Positions 1 to 11,104 of a stretch of DNA of 64,000 nt are shown here, piece after piece. The stretch is from positions 86,499,536 to 86,563,535 of the forward strand of contig OX328126.1 in NCBI GenBank assembly GCA_946811695.1, in the 5' to 3' direction. The notes under the pieces were generated by a model, which was not told where the DNA came from, made no database searches, and saw only the letters and a list, made by a program, of their open reading frames with translations. The position numbers and the translations under genes are program-made. The stretch comes from Gonocerus acuteangulatus (taxonomy: Eukaryota; Arthropoda; Insecta; Hemiptera; Coreidae). How positions within the stretch are numbered: position 1 is the stretch's first letter; each line of letters begins with the position of its first letter.

Positions 1-1080
1 AAACTGTCAAGGGTTTTGGGTTTTCTATTAGGAAGGATTGTAAGGATTTAGTGTTGCCAGGACTGGCCGGTTGTTAATAAGTATTAATCTTAGCCTCAAT
101 CTTAGATCGCGAGAGATTGGGTTGAGGGAGCTCCAAACGGCAAGAGCCTTCATTCAAAGTGGTCATGTGCCACCCTTGATGTTCACTGCCTCAGGTAGAT
201 GGTAGTTCCGGTAAAAGGCGTTGCTCAAGATCTAACCTGACTGACTCACTGGTTGGGCGGGGACATTTGGTTGAGAGATCTGGTGGGAATCTCGGAATAA
301 TGAAGCTGGCTATACTGCCGAGGCAAATGTGTTTGGTGAAAACCTCACTATCATGTAGAAATATCGGCATTCTTGTGTATATAGAAGAAAAGGTTAATGG
401 ACTTTTGAGAAATTCATAAAAAAATACCTTTATAGCAGTATTATGTTTAGAATAAGATCAACTGACATTTAGCCAATACAAAGATTATTCAAGAATTGAA
501 GGGGGGAAAAACTTGGGCACAAACAAATAAAACCATTCCACTTCTGGTGCTGCCAAACGATGCAGTGGCTTGAATTCTGTTCAGAAGGCTCTTTGAATAT
601 AATTTAGGGATGGTTTGAAGTGGATAGAAAATTAAAGGGATGCTAGAAGAAGAATTGAAAAGGATTGGTTTCCCTGTCCTACTGATTATATCGAGCCTTC
701 TCCATTCTCTTCCGCAACAAGGCTTGTGAAATCTGAAACTATCTCAATGAAAGGCCTTTTGAATGAAAGGCTTGGCGTATTGTTCAATAGGACAGGATTC
801 TTGAATGAAATGTAATCACTACACCATTGACGATCCCGTGTATGATCCGGTAGTATTTACTTCGGACGATCATATCCTCGGAGAGTTTCTTTATTAAAAT
901 AAAAATTATAACATTTCTATAGGTAAAAATATAATAATCAAGGGTAGTACCCAACAATAGTACAGTTAGCACGCTAATTCCTTTATTTTGAGTGGCACTG
1001 CATGTTTTAGGCGCATCTTCAAAACCCCAAATCTATTTAAATTACCAATAATCTCTAATTACAAAACAAATACTGCATCA
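1..1080. other. No recognisable gene
   Basis: Unique-looking AT-rich sequence. Only short open frames without recognisable domains occur, and I saw no RNA gene or repeat structure. Confidence 0.5.
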
Positions 1081-1082
1081 AA

Positions 1083-2505
1083 AAGGCCACGCCATGTCAC
1101 TAAAGGGAATGGTTCTCTTACAATAACCACGCCATGTCACCAAGGGCAAGGTTCTCTTAAAATGGCCACGTCTTTTTACCCAAGGAAAAGGTTCTCTTAC
1201 AATGGCCACGCCATTTCACCCAAGGGAAAGGTTCTCTTACAATGGCCACGTCATGTCATGTCACCCAAGGGAAAGGTTCTCTTACAATGGCCACGTCATT
1301 TCACCCAAGGGAAAGGTTTTCTTACAATGGCCACGTCATTTCACCCAAGGGCAAGGTTCTCTTACAATGGCCACGTCATTTTACCCAAGGGAAAGGTTCT
1401 CTTACAATGGCCACGTCATGTCATGTCACCCAAGGGAAAGGTTCTCTTACAATGGCCACGTCATGTCATGTCACCTAAGGGAAAGGGTTTCTTACAATGG
1501 CCACGTCCTGTCACCCAGAGGAAAGGTTCTCTTACAATGGCCACGTCATTTCACCCAAGGGAAAGGTTTTCTTACAATGGCCACGTCATGTCACCCAAAG
1601 GAAAGGTTCTCTTACAATGGCCACGTCATTTCACCCAAGAGAAAGGTTCTCTTACAGTGGCCACGTCATGTCATGTCACCTAAGGGAAAGGGTTTCTTAC
1701 AATGGCCACGTCCTGTCACCCAGAGGAAAGGTTCTCTTACAATGGCCACGTCATTTCACCCAAGGGAAAGGTTTTCTTACAATGGCCACGTCATGTCACC
1801 CAAAGGAAAGGTTCTCTTACAATGGCCACGTCATTTCACCCAAGAGAAAGGTTCTCTTACAGTGGCCACGTCATGTCATGTCACCTAAGGGAAAGGTTCT
1901 CATACTTTGGCCACGTCATTTCACCCAAGGGAAAGGTTTTCTTACAATGGCCACGTCATGTCACCCAAAGGAAAGGTTCTCTTACAATGGCCACGTCATT
2001 TCACCCAAGGGAAAGGTTCTCTTACAATGGCCACGTAATTTCACCCAAGGGAAAGGTTCTCTTACAATGGCCACGTCATGTCATGTCACCCAAAGGAAAG
2101 GTTCTCTTACAATGGCCACGTCATGTCATGTCACCTAAGGGAAAGGGTTTCTTACAATGGCCACGTCCTGTCACCCAAAGGAAAGGTTCTCTTACAATTT
2201 CCACGTCATTTCACCCAAAGGAAAGGTTCTCTTACAATTTCCACGTCATTTCACCCAAGGGAAAGGTTCTCTTACAATGGCCACGTCATTTCACCCAAGG
2301 GAAAGGTTTTCTTACAATGGCCACGTCATGTCACCCAAAGGAAAGGTTCTCTTACAATTTCCACGTCATTTCACCCAAGGGAAAGGTTCTCTTACAATGG
2401 CCACGTCATTTCACCCAAGGGAAAGGTTCTCTTACAATGTCCACATTATGTCACCTAAGAGAAAGGTTCCCTTACAATTTCTACGTCATGACACACAAGT
2501 GAAAG
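1083..2505 (+). repeat. Minisatellite, 34 units of 39 or 44 bp
   Basis: Thirty-four tandem units, each containing a GGTTCTCTTACAATGGCCACG-like core (variants GGTTTTC, GGGTTTC). The basic unit is 39 bp; a 44-bp form carries an extra TGTCA. Both lengths lack stops, so all three forward frames stay open across the array and give several overlapping frames of 78-266 codons. A second-order period of 205 bp (three 39-bp plus two 44-bp units) is visible: the variant CCTGTCACCCAGAGG occurs at 1507 and again at 1712. The open frames look like a by-product of repeat length rather than a gene. Confidence 0.93.
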
Positions 2506-3404
2506 CTAAATTAATGCGCTTTTCCTTAAGCAATCATATTTCATTGTTAATAATTAGAACGATACGGATATCGAACATTCCTAAACATCTTTCCCTGTAA
2601 CTCCTTCGAAGTGTATTGATGGTTCTGGAAATGGAAGCCTCCTCCAATTTAAGCTCCAGAGATAAGTTTTAATAAAAGAAGAATACCCAGGTCCGTGGAA
2701 ATTGAAAGAGCCCCCTTTTCCTTTACAGACCGTCACGGCTACTTCTTCATTTTTTTTATACCAAGTAGATTTTTCCATTTCAAAAAAGATTGATGATCTC
2801 TCTTTATTTCTTTCGTTTATACTCTTTCAAAATATTTACACAGGGAAAGAATTAATAGTGGATTTTCGTTTCTCAACTGCGCTGTTTTTCTTCAAGTTCT
2901 TTTACAGACTATTATTTAGTTTTGTATAATTTTCACGGTATTGGAAGAACTTAGAAACGAACGGATTTATCTATTTTTTTTATTATTTTTATGTAATGTA
3001 GTATATAATTTTCTAAAGCATTTCAATTATAGGGACGAATCATTTGGGACAAGCTTATGCAGCCTTTTATCATCCAAGATATTGGCCAAGCTGTCTTATC
3101 AGTACTGGAGGTTATTTAGAAAATTAGAGGATTATGGTTTCCTGGATTGAGTGTAGGAACAGATTAAACATTTGTTAATCCGAGTATTTCACTACCGTAG
3201 AATGGAGTAACATTAGTACAGTGTGGTGAAATTGTTCAGGACTTCTACTCCTAGGGAATTTTCATTTACTTCATACCAAAGGGTCGAACTCTGCCCAAAT
3301 GGAGCGAACAGACAAATATTTAAGCTTAGGTATATAAGCTGTAACGGACTGTACCAATTTCATCACACTGCACTAATGTGACCCCATTTTAAGGTACTTG
3401 CTGA
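2506..3404. other. No recognisable gene
   Basis: AT-rich spacer with short open frames near 2702-2929 and 2941-3150. These are rich in Phe/Leu because of T-rich composition and resemble nothing I know. Confidence 0.4.
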
Positions 3405-3439
3405 TGATCAGAGTTGGGCGTAATCATAATTATAATTAG

Positions 3440-3670
3440 TATAATAATAAATATAACGGCTATGATTATAATCACAGGCTCTTGAGATGTGATTACGATT
3501 AGGATTATAATCACAGGCTCTTGTGATGTGATTACGATTAGGATTATAATCACAGGCTCTTGAGATGTGATTGCGATTAGGATTATAATCACAGGCTCTT
3601 GAAATTTGATTACGATTAGGATTATAATCACAGACCCTGGAGATATGATTACGGTTGTAATCGTAATTAC
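3440..3670 (+). repeat. 39-bp tandem repeat inside the foldback arm
   Basis: About five copies of a 39-bp unit; GATTACGATTAGG starts at 3491, 3530, 3608 and, with one change, 3569. Each unit contains GATTA...TAATC and so is partly self-complementary. Confidence 0.85.
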
Positions 3671-3958
3671 GAGAGTTATTACGATTACACTTGTAATCAC
3701 ATTTTAGGTTATAATTACACTCGTAATCACAACATTGTTTTCTGAAATTACGATTGTAGTCACAGCTGTTTTAGAATTAAGCCTGTAATTACAACTATTT
3801 GTCAGTGATTACAAGTGTAATCAAAATTATTTTTGCTGTGATCATAATCTTTCTGTGATAACAAATGTAGTCATAACTTATCTGTGATTACGAACGTAAA
3901 CCCTACATTTCCTACAATTTCCACTGTCCCAATGTCTTTGTTTTTCTAAATTAGGATA

Positions 3959-4163
3959 ACGGCCATAGCCACGTTGAATGCACCGGTAGATCCCGTAGAT
4001 CACCGAAGTTAAGCAACGCCGGGCGTGGCCAGTACCTGAATGGGCGACCGACCATGTGCTGTTGGCTTTATAGAAAAGGGAGGCAACCTGTAGGCAGCCC
4101 GACGTTAATAGCGCTAATGTTGATACGCCATAAACACAGAAAAAAAAAAAAAAAAAAAAAAAA
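3959..4163 (+). mobile_element. 5S rRNA-derived SINE
   Basis: Positions 3959-4068 resemble animal 5S rRNA from near its 5' end to its 3' end: CCACGTTGAATGCACCGG, the internal control region GATCACCGAAGTTAAGCAACG, then GAATGGGCGACCG and the terminal GTTGGCTT. The region corresponding to 5S loops D/E is diverged or shortened. About 70 bp of unrelated tail follows, containing GCGCTAATG...TTGATACGCC, and a 23-24-nt A run ends at 4163. The 5S type I internal promoter elements appear largely retained. The tail makes this a SINE rather than a 5S gene. No clear TSD was found. Confidence 0.85.
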
Positions 4164-4499
4164 CTATTACTACCAGATTTTTATCCCGTAATTACCGTAA
4201 TACCATCGGATGACAAACTCTTCATGTCTACGACCCTCATTATCTTGATGCGAATAGTTTTCCTATTCTCCTGCTCAGGTGTGTGTTGTGTTTTAGACTT
4301 TTCAGTATTAAGTACAAAAAATGGTGTGGTTACGTTCTTAATTACAGAACGTTTATGATTACAGTTGTAATTACTTAAACAAAATTGTGATTACAGTCGT
4401 AATCACCTAAAAATTAGTTATAAACTCAGGCATAATCACAGAAACAGCTGTGAGAAAATTTTTGTGAACAGGAGTGTTAATATTACCAAAGATGTGTGA

Positions 4500-4656
4500 A
4501 CCCGTACGGGGATGGAAGTTGGTGGAATTCCCCAGTACAGGTAGTGGGGTGGGTTTGAAGTGATATTCTTACTATTAGCACACCTAATCTATCTATGAGA
4601 ACTGATTGGAAAGTCTTGACGCCGACAGCGAACCTGTAGGAGAATGTTTTGACTCT
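4500..4656 (+). repeat. Interspersed repeat, copy 1
   Basis: Shares long blocks with the reverse complement of 41895-42042: CCGTACGGGGATGG, ACAGGTAGTGGGGT, TCTATCTATGAGAACTGATT and CTTGACGCC. Identity is roughly 80 percent by eye. No coding potential; class unknown. Confidence 0.7.
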
Positions 4657-5307
4657 ATCCACATACGGGGATCATACCCTATATATGGTTAAGACTCGTT
4701 CTTGTTAGAAACATTATCCATCATAGAGTACTATTAGGTCTGCTCCACAATCCTGTTGTAATATCCAAGTATAAACTCTACAAATTCCTGGATTCCGCGA
4801 TTAAATGGCCGATAAAGCGGCCTTCGTGTAAATGAGAGAGCCATGCTCACATAAAGTTTATCGGCTCGTAAGGCAATTCCAAATCGTCGCTCTAATGCCG
4901 GATTTTGACGGACTATAAATATTCTTTATTGGCGAACCGTGCGCCAATTCCTTTATTTATCTTTCGAGTTTACTTCCAGCCGATTTGCTCTCCTCCAATC
5001 AGCATCCTAATACCCAAGTAATAAAATGCTGATATTCCAAGCGTTACTTCTCGGCGCTCTACGCCATTTACTCCCTCCTAGTACATACAACCCTCAATGA
5101 TTTTATCCACCCTTTAAATTTTATTGCATGAATTTTAGTTTACATAAACGCCAGTGTATACACGATAACTTAACCTGAATTTGTAAATTTTTAATCCTAT
5201 ACTTCATTCTAGCCCAAAATTAAATATGAATATTGTCTAAAAAGAAATGAATGAATACATTTTTAATTAAAATATTATGAATTTCAAAATATTTCAGCAA
5301 TTATATA
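4657..5307. other. No recognisable gene
   Basis: AT-rich spacer; nothing supportable seen on either strand. Confidence 0.4.
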
Positions 5308-5821
5308 ATTGAAGGAGTTGGTGCAAAATAGTGCCAAGCAACATTTTTAACAATATTTAACTGTAGCTGCTATAGGTAAATGAAAAACGTCCTGTTCCTT
5401 CACAAAAGTTTATTTTTCTACGCGAGCGCTTTCGGTAGCTCCTGCTACCATCCTCAGAGCTATAATGAGTCAGCCCTCAGCAGTGAAGCTGAACTCATTA
5501 TAGCTCTGAGGATGGTAGCAGGAGCTAGCGAAAGCGCTCGCGTAGAAAAATAAACTTTTGTGAAGGAACAGGACGTTTTTCATTTACCTAAAGATCTTCC
5601 TTCTCTGCCAGCAACCTCAGAGTATTTGTAGCTGCTATATGTTGGATATTATGTGGGACTTTCGGTTGAAATGGTTAGGGGCAACAAGAATAAGTAGCAT
5701 ACAGAGCTTGTAGTAATATTTTAGTAGCATTTGCACCATAGACTGATAGGCCCACATAATATCCAACATTTAGTAGCTACAGTTAAGTTTTGTTAAAAAT
5801 GTTGCACTCCCCTTCAATTCA
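5308..5821. mobile_element. MITE-like inverted-repeat element, split by an insert
   Basis: The left arm (5308-5374 continuing at 5640-5664) is the approximate inverted complement of 5729-5817. Shared blocks are ATTGAAGG, CAACATTTTTAACA, AACTGTAGCT and TGTTGGATATTATGTGGG. Removing the insert at 5375-5626 and one TSD copy makes the left arm continuous and about 90 bp long, with a spacer near 65 bp. No ORF. Confidence 0.75.
5375..5626 (-). mobile_element. Palindromic insertion element, copy 1
   Basis: A 252-bp insert with a 13-bp TSD, TGTAGCTGCTATA at 5362-5374 and 5627-5639. Positions 5374-5589 form a hairpin with two 97-bp arms differing at one base and a 22-nt spacer. A non-palindromic leader (5590-5626) contains, on the minus strand, GAGGTTGCTGGCAGAGAAGG. 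The same leader and outer 37 bp of the arms recur at 43015-43128. No poly(A), no ORF. Confidence 0.85.
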
Positions 5822-6156
5822 TCCATGAAGTTTTGCTTTAAATCATTGACATATTATTAGAAGTAGTCCCAATCTACAGTTTCCTGTTTGTTTCAAAATT
5901 TCAATACAATAATTGTGGTTCGATCAAAGCTTTTTATAGGTACCTGTACAAATTACAGATGAAACTAAAAATTTGGGAACGATCCTGCTCAGCTTATCAT
6001 TCCCCGGATATCATAAGAACTTAGAGAGACTTTGGTATGAATGAGGACGAACTAAAGCACGTTTTACTGGATCTATATATCTGCTGTACGTAGAAAGGTA
6101 ACGCACAAAGCACTAATTCGTGGAGAAATCCTAAACCTAAAACAAATACAAAAGAT
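5822..6156. other. No recognisable gene
   Basis: Spacer immediately 5' of the LINE target site; no structure noticed. Confidence 0.4.
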
Positions 6157-6625
6157 AATATTTCTTGTAGGGGGGGGTAAATGGGCGGGCTAAAGGGTTG
6201 CTGGAGCGGACGTGCAGATATGGGAGCCGTTCGAATTTTTTTGGGAGCTCTGCTAAGCTATAGTGCCCTATTCCACTGCTTAGCATCTCCTAGTATACCT
6301 GATTCCCGTCAACGCCTACTGCTTTTCCTCCCCGTGGTACCCCCTGGTAACGTTCTTGTTCAGTACATGAACGGCGAAAAGCAGAGGCGGGGGTCCACTG
6401 TGAAGTAGGGCCACCTTCCCTACTGAGTGGATCCTCCTCTATTAGAGAGGGAATGAGCGCCGGTCTGCCGGCCAAGGTGGCAGCCCCACCAGCAGACTCG
6501 GTGGCGAGGATTAGGAGTCTAAGTCACCAAAACTTACTATCCCTACGTCAAGAATAAAGGATATTGCCGGACTCCCCATAACGGAAAACCCAGAAGGTAA
6601 GCAGGACCTTCTGGGAGACCCTCGC

Positions 6626-8047
6626 ATGGAAATGGACCAAACCTCGCTTAAAAACCATTTGACCCAAGCCACTCTAAATAGTAGCAATGGGAATAGTGTA
6701 GATTTGACACATGGTCTTGAACCAACTAGTGGCACACAGAACCAAGTGTTAAATAACGTTGTTAACAAAATTCGTTCATCTACTTCTCGGTACACTTTGG
6801 AGCCGTTTTTAACGCCTACAAAGAGTCCCGAGAAAAAGAAAGGAAGAAAATCACGCAAAAGGAAACTTTTTGAAACGCCAGCAAATAGCGAACCTAAATT
6901 CGCAAAGTTTTTTATAATAAGCCGAACGGAGGGACATTCATTTATGAAAGTGTCTCCGTTCCTTATTAACAAATTAGTTTTTCAGGAATTTGGAAGTGTC
7001 GCTGGATTAAGTAAGACGGCAAATGGGGCATTATTGATTGAAGCAGCAAACAAACTCCAGGCAGAGAAAATCAGGAAATCAGCGAGTCTGGGTTTATTTG
7101 GCGTGAAGGCAGAACTGCACAAAACGCTGAATACCTCCAGAGGCGTGGTTACTTGCTTTGATTTGGAGCATTCGACGCATGCAGAAATCTTAGAAGGGTT
7201 ACGGGATCAAGGCGTCATCGCCGTCCGTCGATTTTTTCGCAAGAGGAGATCGGCGACCGGCGATGAGGAAGCCTCGGAATTCACAGGAAATGTGATGCTC
7301 ACTTTCGACCAACCTGAGGTCCCTTCCTGCGTACAAGCAGCTTTCTATAAGCTAAGGGTCCGACCGTATGTACCCGCGCCCATGCGATGTTTTAAGTGTC
7401 AAAAGTTTGGACATTCCGCGTCGAGGTGCAGGTCAGAAATAGAGGTATGTGTTTGTGGCCACACAGCACATGGTTCGTCTGCTTGTCCATCTCCCCCGAA
7501 ATGTCCTAACTGTGACGGACCTCATAATGCCAGATCTCGTGACTGCATGGAGTACAAAATCGAAAAGGAGATCCAAAAAATGAGAGCAGAAATTAAGGAT
7601 TTGACGTTCAAACAAGCACGAGTGCTTGTAAAAAGTACCTCTTATGCATGCAGAGGTACATACTCTAGCGCAGTTAAAAACGAGGCAGAATCAACTAAAA
7701 CAACGCTAGAAAAGAACGAAACTAAAAAGCCTCCTCCCCCAAATCTCCCTTTACCCAAACTCCCAGATTCACCTACACTCCTCCCTCCCCTAGTTCCTCT
7801 TCCCTCTCCCTCAACTTCATTAACTTCGGTGAATGAAAATAAAGAAAAGGGAAATATAGTTTCCCCTATAACTACTGAAAGAGGTGTAGATGTGCCGCCT
7901 ACGCCCCCTCCGGGCCTCAACGCAAGTACCGTTGAGGAACTGGTGGATGGCGGTGGTGGCCCATTTACACTGGTGACAGGTGGTAAAAAGGGTTGGCCCA
8001 AGGGCAAAAAACGAGGGCCTAAGAAGTCGCCTGCTGAGCCAGAATAA
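6626..8047 (+). CDS. LINE ORF1 protein (gag-like, zinc knuckles)
   Basis: A 473-codon intact frame, the RNA-binding ORF1 of the LINE. The N-terminal third is polar, with a basic cluster (KKKGRKSRKRK) near residues 70-81 that could serve nuclear localisation. From about residue 255 come three zinc-knuckle-type clusters: CFKCQKFGHSASRC, then CVCGHTAHGSSAC (variant spacing) and CPNCDGPHNARSRDC, as in gag-like ORF1 proteins of I, jockey and R1 elements. A Lys/Glu-rich segment follows, then a proline-rich stretch around residues 370-430 and a basic tail. In the family this protein packages the transcript into an RNP. The start is the first ATG in frame. The stop lies 3 bp before the first ATG of ORF2, so ORF2 is probably translated by reinitiation or read from the same mRNA. 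Confidence 0.88.
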   Translation: MEMDQTSLKNHLTQATLNSSNGNSVDLTHGLEPTSGTQNQVLNNVVNKIRSSTSRYTLEPFLTPTKSPEKKKGRKSRKRKLFETPANSEPKFAKFFIISRTEGHSFMKVSPFLINKLVFQEFGSVAGLSKTANGALLIEAANKLQAEKIRKSASLGLFGVKAELHKTLNTSRGVVTCFDLEHSTHAEILEGLRDQGVIAVRRFFRKRRSATGDEEASEFTGNVMLTFDQPEVPSCVQAAFYKLRVRPYVPAPMRCFKCQKFGHSASRCRSEIEVCVCGHTAHGSSACPSPPKCPNCDGPHNARSRDCMEYKIEKEIQKMRAEIKDLTFKQARVLVKSTSYACRGTYSSAVKNEAESTKTTLEKNETKKPPPPNLPLPKLPDSPTLLPPLVPLPSPSTSLTSVNENKEKGNIVSPITTERGVDVPPTPPPGLNASTVEELVDGGGGPFTLVTGGKKGWPKGKKRGPKKSPAEPE

Positions 8048-8050
8048 AGA

Positions 8051-11000
8051 ATGATTATTATAATTAATATGTCCCAACCAAACAAATTTTTACAATGGAA
8101 TATCCGCGGGTTTTCAGAACATAGCGACGAACTGCGTTACTTGGTCCACACCTACAATCCTTTGGTCTTAGCCCTCCAGGAAACAAAATTTCCTGAGGGT
8201 GGAGCCAGAGAATTGCGAGGCTATAGGTGTGAGCACAAAGAGCCCAGAGTTTTGCCAGGCGGTAGAAGGCACGGTGGCGTGGCTATCTACACCATGGATA
8301 ACCTCGGGGCATGTTCTATAAATTTAAACACATCATTGCAAGCTGTCGCTGTGCGTCTGAAAGCCCCTATATCTGCCACTCTCTGTTCAATTTACCTCCC
8401 AGACGGCAGATCGTATGACGTGCGAGAGGTTAAGAATGTTATTTTACAATTACCTCCACCAGTAATAATTTTTGGTGATTTCAATACTCACAATGTTTCT
8501 TGGGGTTCGAGAAGAAGCACTCCTCAGGGCCGCTCTCTGCATAACATATTAGAAGAATTAGACCTATTGGTACTCAATGATGGAGCCCCAACACATTTCT
8601 CTGAATCCTCGGGAACATTGGATGCTATTGATCTCACCGTTGCCAGTAGCTTCATTACTTCTTTTCTTCAGTGGGAAGTGCTCGAAGATCTTCACAGATC
8701 TGACCACTTCCCTATACTAGTTGAGCACGCAGGAAGAATTAGAGAGTACAGAAAGACTAATAAGTGGGCATTTAAAAGGGCTGATTGGGACAGATTTCGG
8801 GAATCATTCATTTCTCCTGACCCGGCAGGATCCACGGACGAGACACTGAAGAGGATTACGAACGCTTTAGTCAATGCATGCGAAAAATCTATACCTCATT
8901 CCTCCCTCCACCCAAGGAAAATACCAGTTCCATGGTGGGACGAGGAATGTTGGGATGCCAACAGGAAAAAGAAAAGAGCTTTCAATCGCTTCAAAAGATA
9001 CCCTAATGAGGACAATCTAGTCGCATTTAAGAAAGCGAGAGCAATAGAAAGAAGAATAAAATTAAAAAAAAAGAGAGATTCTTGGGCCACCTATGTCAGC
9101 ACTATGACAAGTGATGCTTCTCCCTCTGAAGTTTGGAGAAAGGTAAGAGCAATTGGGGGAAGGTACACAAAAGAACAAATCCCGGTCCTACAAAATGCTG
9201 GAGTGTGCATTGATCACCCGTTGGAAGTCGCAAATGCTTTTGCCGACTACTTCTGCTCTGCGTACAGTCTCGATGACTATGACGGTAGTTTCTGTGTAGC
9301 TAGGGCTACTGAAGAAACCGTTCCCTTAGATTTTGGACAACCTAACGACATAACGTGTGACTACAATGTACAATTCAGCATAGAAGAACTAAATAGGGCA
9401 CTTCGGGCGGCGCCTCGGAAATCAGCACCTGGTAGCGATGGGTTGCCGTTCGAGGTGTTAAAAAATCTCCCGGACACGGGGAAAATGATGATTCTAGATT
9501 TTTACAACCAACTCTGGACCAAAGCGGAATTCCCCAAAGATTGGAAAAAATCAATCGTCGTTCCAATACTGAAGCCCGGTAAGGATCCTCAATCTGCAAG
9601 TAGCTACAGACCCATTTCACTCCTGTGTTGTCTGGGAAAGCTCTTGGAGACTATGGTGAACTACAGGCTAGTTCATGTGTTGGAAAGGAACGATCTTATT
9701 AGCCAATATCAAGCGGGATTCAGAAGGAATCACTCTACCCAAGACCAATTGGCGTTAATGGAACACAACATACAAAAGGCTTTTTCTTCCCAGCAACATG
9801 TCACAGCCGTTTTTTTCGATATGAAACAGGCGTACGACAGGGCATGGAGGTACGACATCCTCCGTAGACTCGAAGAATGGGGCTTCAAAGGACGTTTACC
9901 CTTATTTCTCATGAGCTTTCTTGAGGAAAGGGCATTCCAAGTAAGAATAAGTAATGTCTTTTCGTCGCTACGTGTACAGGAAAATGGACTACCGCAGGGG
10001 TCCGTCCTCAGCGTAACCCTGTTTCTTGTGGCTATAAACGGCATTTGTGACAACGTTCGTTGTGGAATCGGTAGGTCCCTCTACGCTGACGACTTGGCTT
10101 TATTTGTATCCCATTCACCTGATGACGAAGAAGCCCGAGCCCTGCAGGAGGCAATGGACACGGTCTGCAGAGTAGCAAAACAAAGAGGATTTATATTTTC
10201 ATCTGATAAGACTGTGGCTGTTCACTTCTGCAGGCTTCGGCGACCGCATAATCACCCAACACTGCTGTTGGATGGTTCTGCGGTTAAATTCAGCGAAAGA
10301 CATAAATTTCTAGGTTTAATAATGGATGCGCAGTTAAGGTGGAGGGACCATATTAACTATACTATACAGAGGTGTGAGTCGTCCCTCAGAATTCTAAAAA
10401 CACTTTCAAGATTTAAATGGGGTGCTGAGAGATCAATCCTTCTGAAATTATTTGACGCATTGATAAGGTCCAGAGTTGATTATGGATGTGCAATCTATGG
10501 GTCTTCTCGCAAGTCGTGGCTCCGCCAGCTAGACAGGCTGTACAACGCGGGGCTACGGGTTGCTATTGGTGCATTTCGCACCAGCCCATTGGATTCCATA
10601 TACATTGAAGCGGGACATCTTCCCCCAGAACGCAGGCGAGACCTCATGACGCTCTCTTATGTGACCTCATTAAAGGCAAATAGGAGGCATTTTCTCCATG
10701 GTCATTTAACGGACAATACGCAACTAGAAATCTATCGCCACAGGCGTACAATAACGAGACCGTTGGCCATGAGAGCGAATGATATAATACAATCGTATGG
10801 AGGTTCCTGGGATAATCTATCGGAGATGCGGCACTCAGCTGTAGCTCCGTGGATTCTCCCAGATATGAATATTGACTTCTCGCTGACTCGATTTAATAAA
10901 AACGAAACCTCCTCCTTCGTATACAAGGCTATGTTTAAAGAAAGAGTCGAAAGATTCTCAAATGATCTAATTGTTTTTACAGATGGCTCAAAACCAACAC

Positions 11001-11104
11001 GGGAACTGGATGTGGTATTTTTATTGACAGCGAGAGAAATCTTGCTGTTCCCCTCAACCCAGAGTCCAGCATTTTCAGTGCCGAATTACAGGCCATACAA
11101 ATAG
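8051..11104 (+). CDS. LINE ORF2: endonuclease and reverse transcriptase (frameshifted 3')
   Basis: 1017 codons open. The N-terminal APE-type endonuclease (about 1-230) shows QWNIRG, LQETK, FGDFNTHN and RSDHFPI. The reverse transcriptase (about 440-720) shows SYRPISLL, QAGFRRNHSTQDQL, FFDMKQAYDRAW, LPQGSVLS and the catalytic LYADD at residues 677-681. RNase H begins with FTDGSK near residue 977. A one-base loss in an A run at 10990-10993 then shifts the frame, and about 37 aberrant residues follow before the stop. The enzyme would nick target DNA and reverse-transcribe its own RNA by target-primed reverse transcription. An alternative start is the ATG at 8069, just before the endonuclease. Family: I-superfamily; exact clade not assigned. 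Confidence 0.9.
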   Translation: MIIIINMSQPNKFLQWNIRGFSEHSDELRYLVHTYNPLVLALQETKFPEGGARELRGYRCEHKEPRVLPGGRRHGGVAIYTMDNLGACSINLNTSLQAVAVRLKAPISATLCSIYLPDGRSYDVREVKNVILQLPPPVIIFGDFNTHNVSWGSRRSTPQGRSLHNILEELDLLVLNDGAPTHFSESSGTLDAIDLTVASSFITSFLQWEVLEDLHRSDHFPILVEHAGRIREYRKTNKWAFKRADWDRFRESFISPDPAGSTDETLKRITNALVNACEKSIPHSSLHPRKIPVPWWDEECWDANRKKKRAFNRFKRYPNEDNLVAFKKARAIERRIKLKKKRDSWATYVSTMTSDASPSEVWRKVRAIGGRYTKEQIPVLQNAGVCIDHPLEVANAFADYFCSAYSLDDYDGSFCVARATEETVPLDFGQPNDITCDYNVQFSIEELNRALRAAPRKSAPGSDGLPFEVLKNLPDTGKMMILDFYNQLWTKAEFPKDWKKSIVVPILKPGKDPQSASSYRPISLLCCLGKLLETMVNYRLVHVLERNDLISQYQAGFRRNHSTQDQLALMEHNIQKAFSSQQHVTAVFFDMKQAYDRAWRYDILRRLEEWGFKGRLPLFLMSFLEERAFQVRISNVFSSLRVQENGLPQGSVLSVTLFLVAINGICDNVRCGIGRSLYADDLALFVSHSPDDEEARALQEAMDTVCRVAKQRGFIFSSDKTVAVHFCRLRRPHNHPTLLLDGSAVKFSERHKFLGLIMDAQLRWRDHINYTIQRCESSLRILKTLSRFKWGAERSILLKLFDALIRSRVDYGCAIYGSSRKSWLRQLDRLYNAGLRVAIGAFRTSPLDSIYIEAGHLPPERRRDLMTLSYVTSLKANRRHFLHGHLTDNTQLEIYRHRRTITRPLAMRANDIIQSYGGSWDNLSEMRHSAVAPWILPDMNIDFSLTRFNKNETSSFVYKAMFKERVERFSNDLIVFTDGSKPTRELDVVFLLTAREILLFPSTQSPAFSVPNYRPYK

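Larger units (their letters stand above)
3412..4460. mobile_element. Foldback-like element with GATTAC-rich arms
   Basis: The left part (3412-3910) and the right part (4330-4455) are built of GATTAC/GTAATC motifs. The reverse complement of 4330-4455 aligns with about 3755-3870: both contain ACAGCTGTTT followed by spaced GTAATTACA and GTGATTAC blocks. The arms are unequal because the left one contains a local 39-bp tandem expansion. A 5S-rRNA-derived SINE sits between the arms. The structure resembles foldback elements with internally repetitive arms. No coding capacity is seen and the outer ends are uncertain. Confidence 0.5.

Noticed and set aside
3959..4068. Functional 5S rRNA gene
   Set aside because: Substitutions and shortening in the second half, plus a non-5S tail with poly(A), indicate a SINE.
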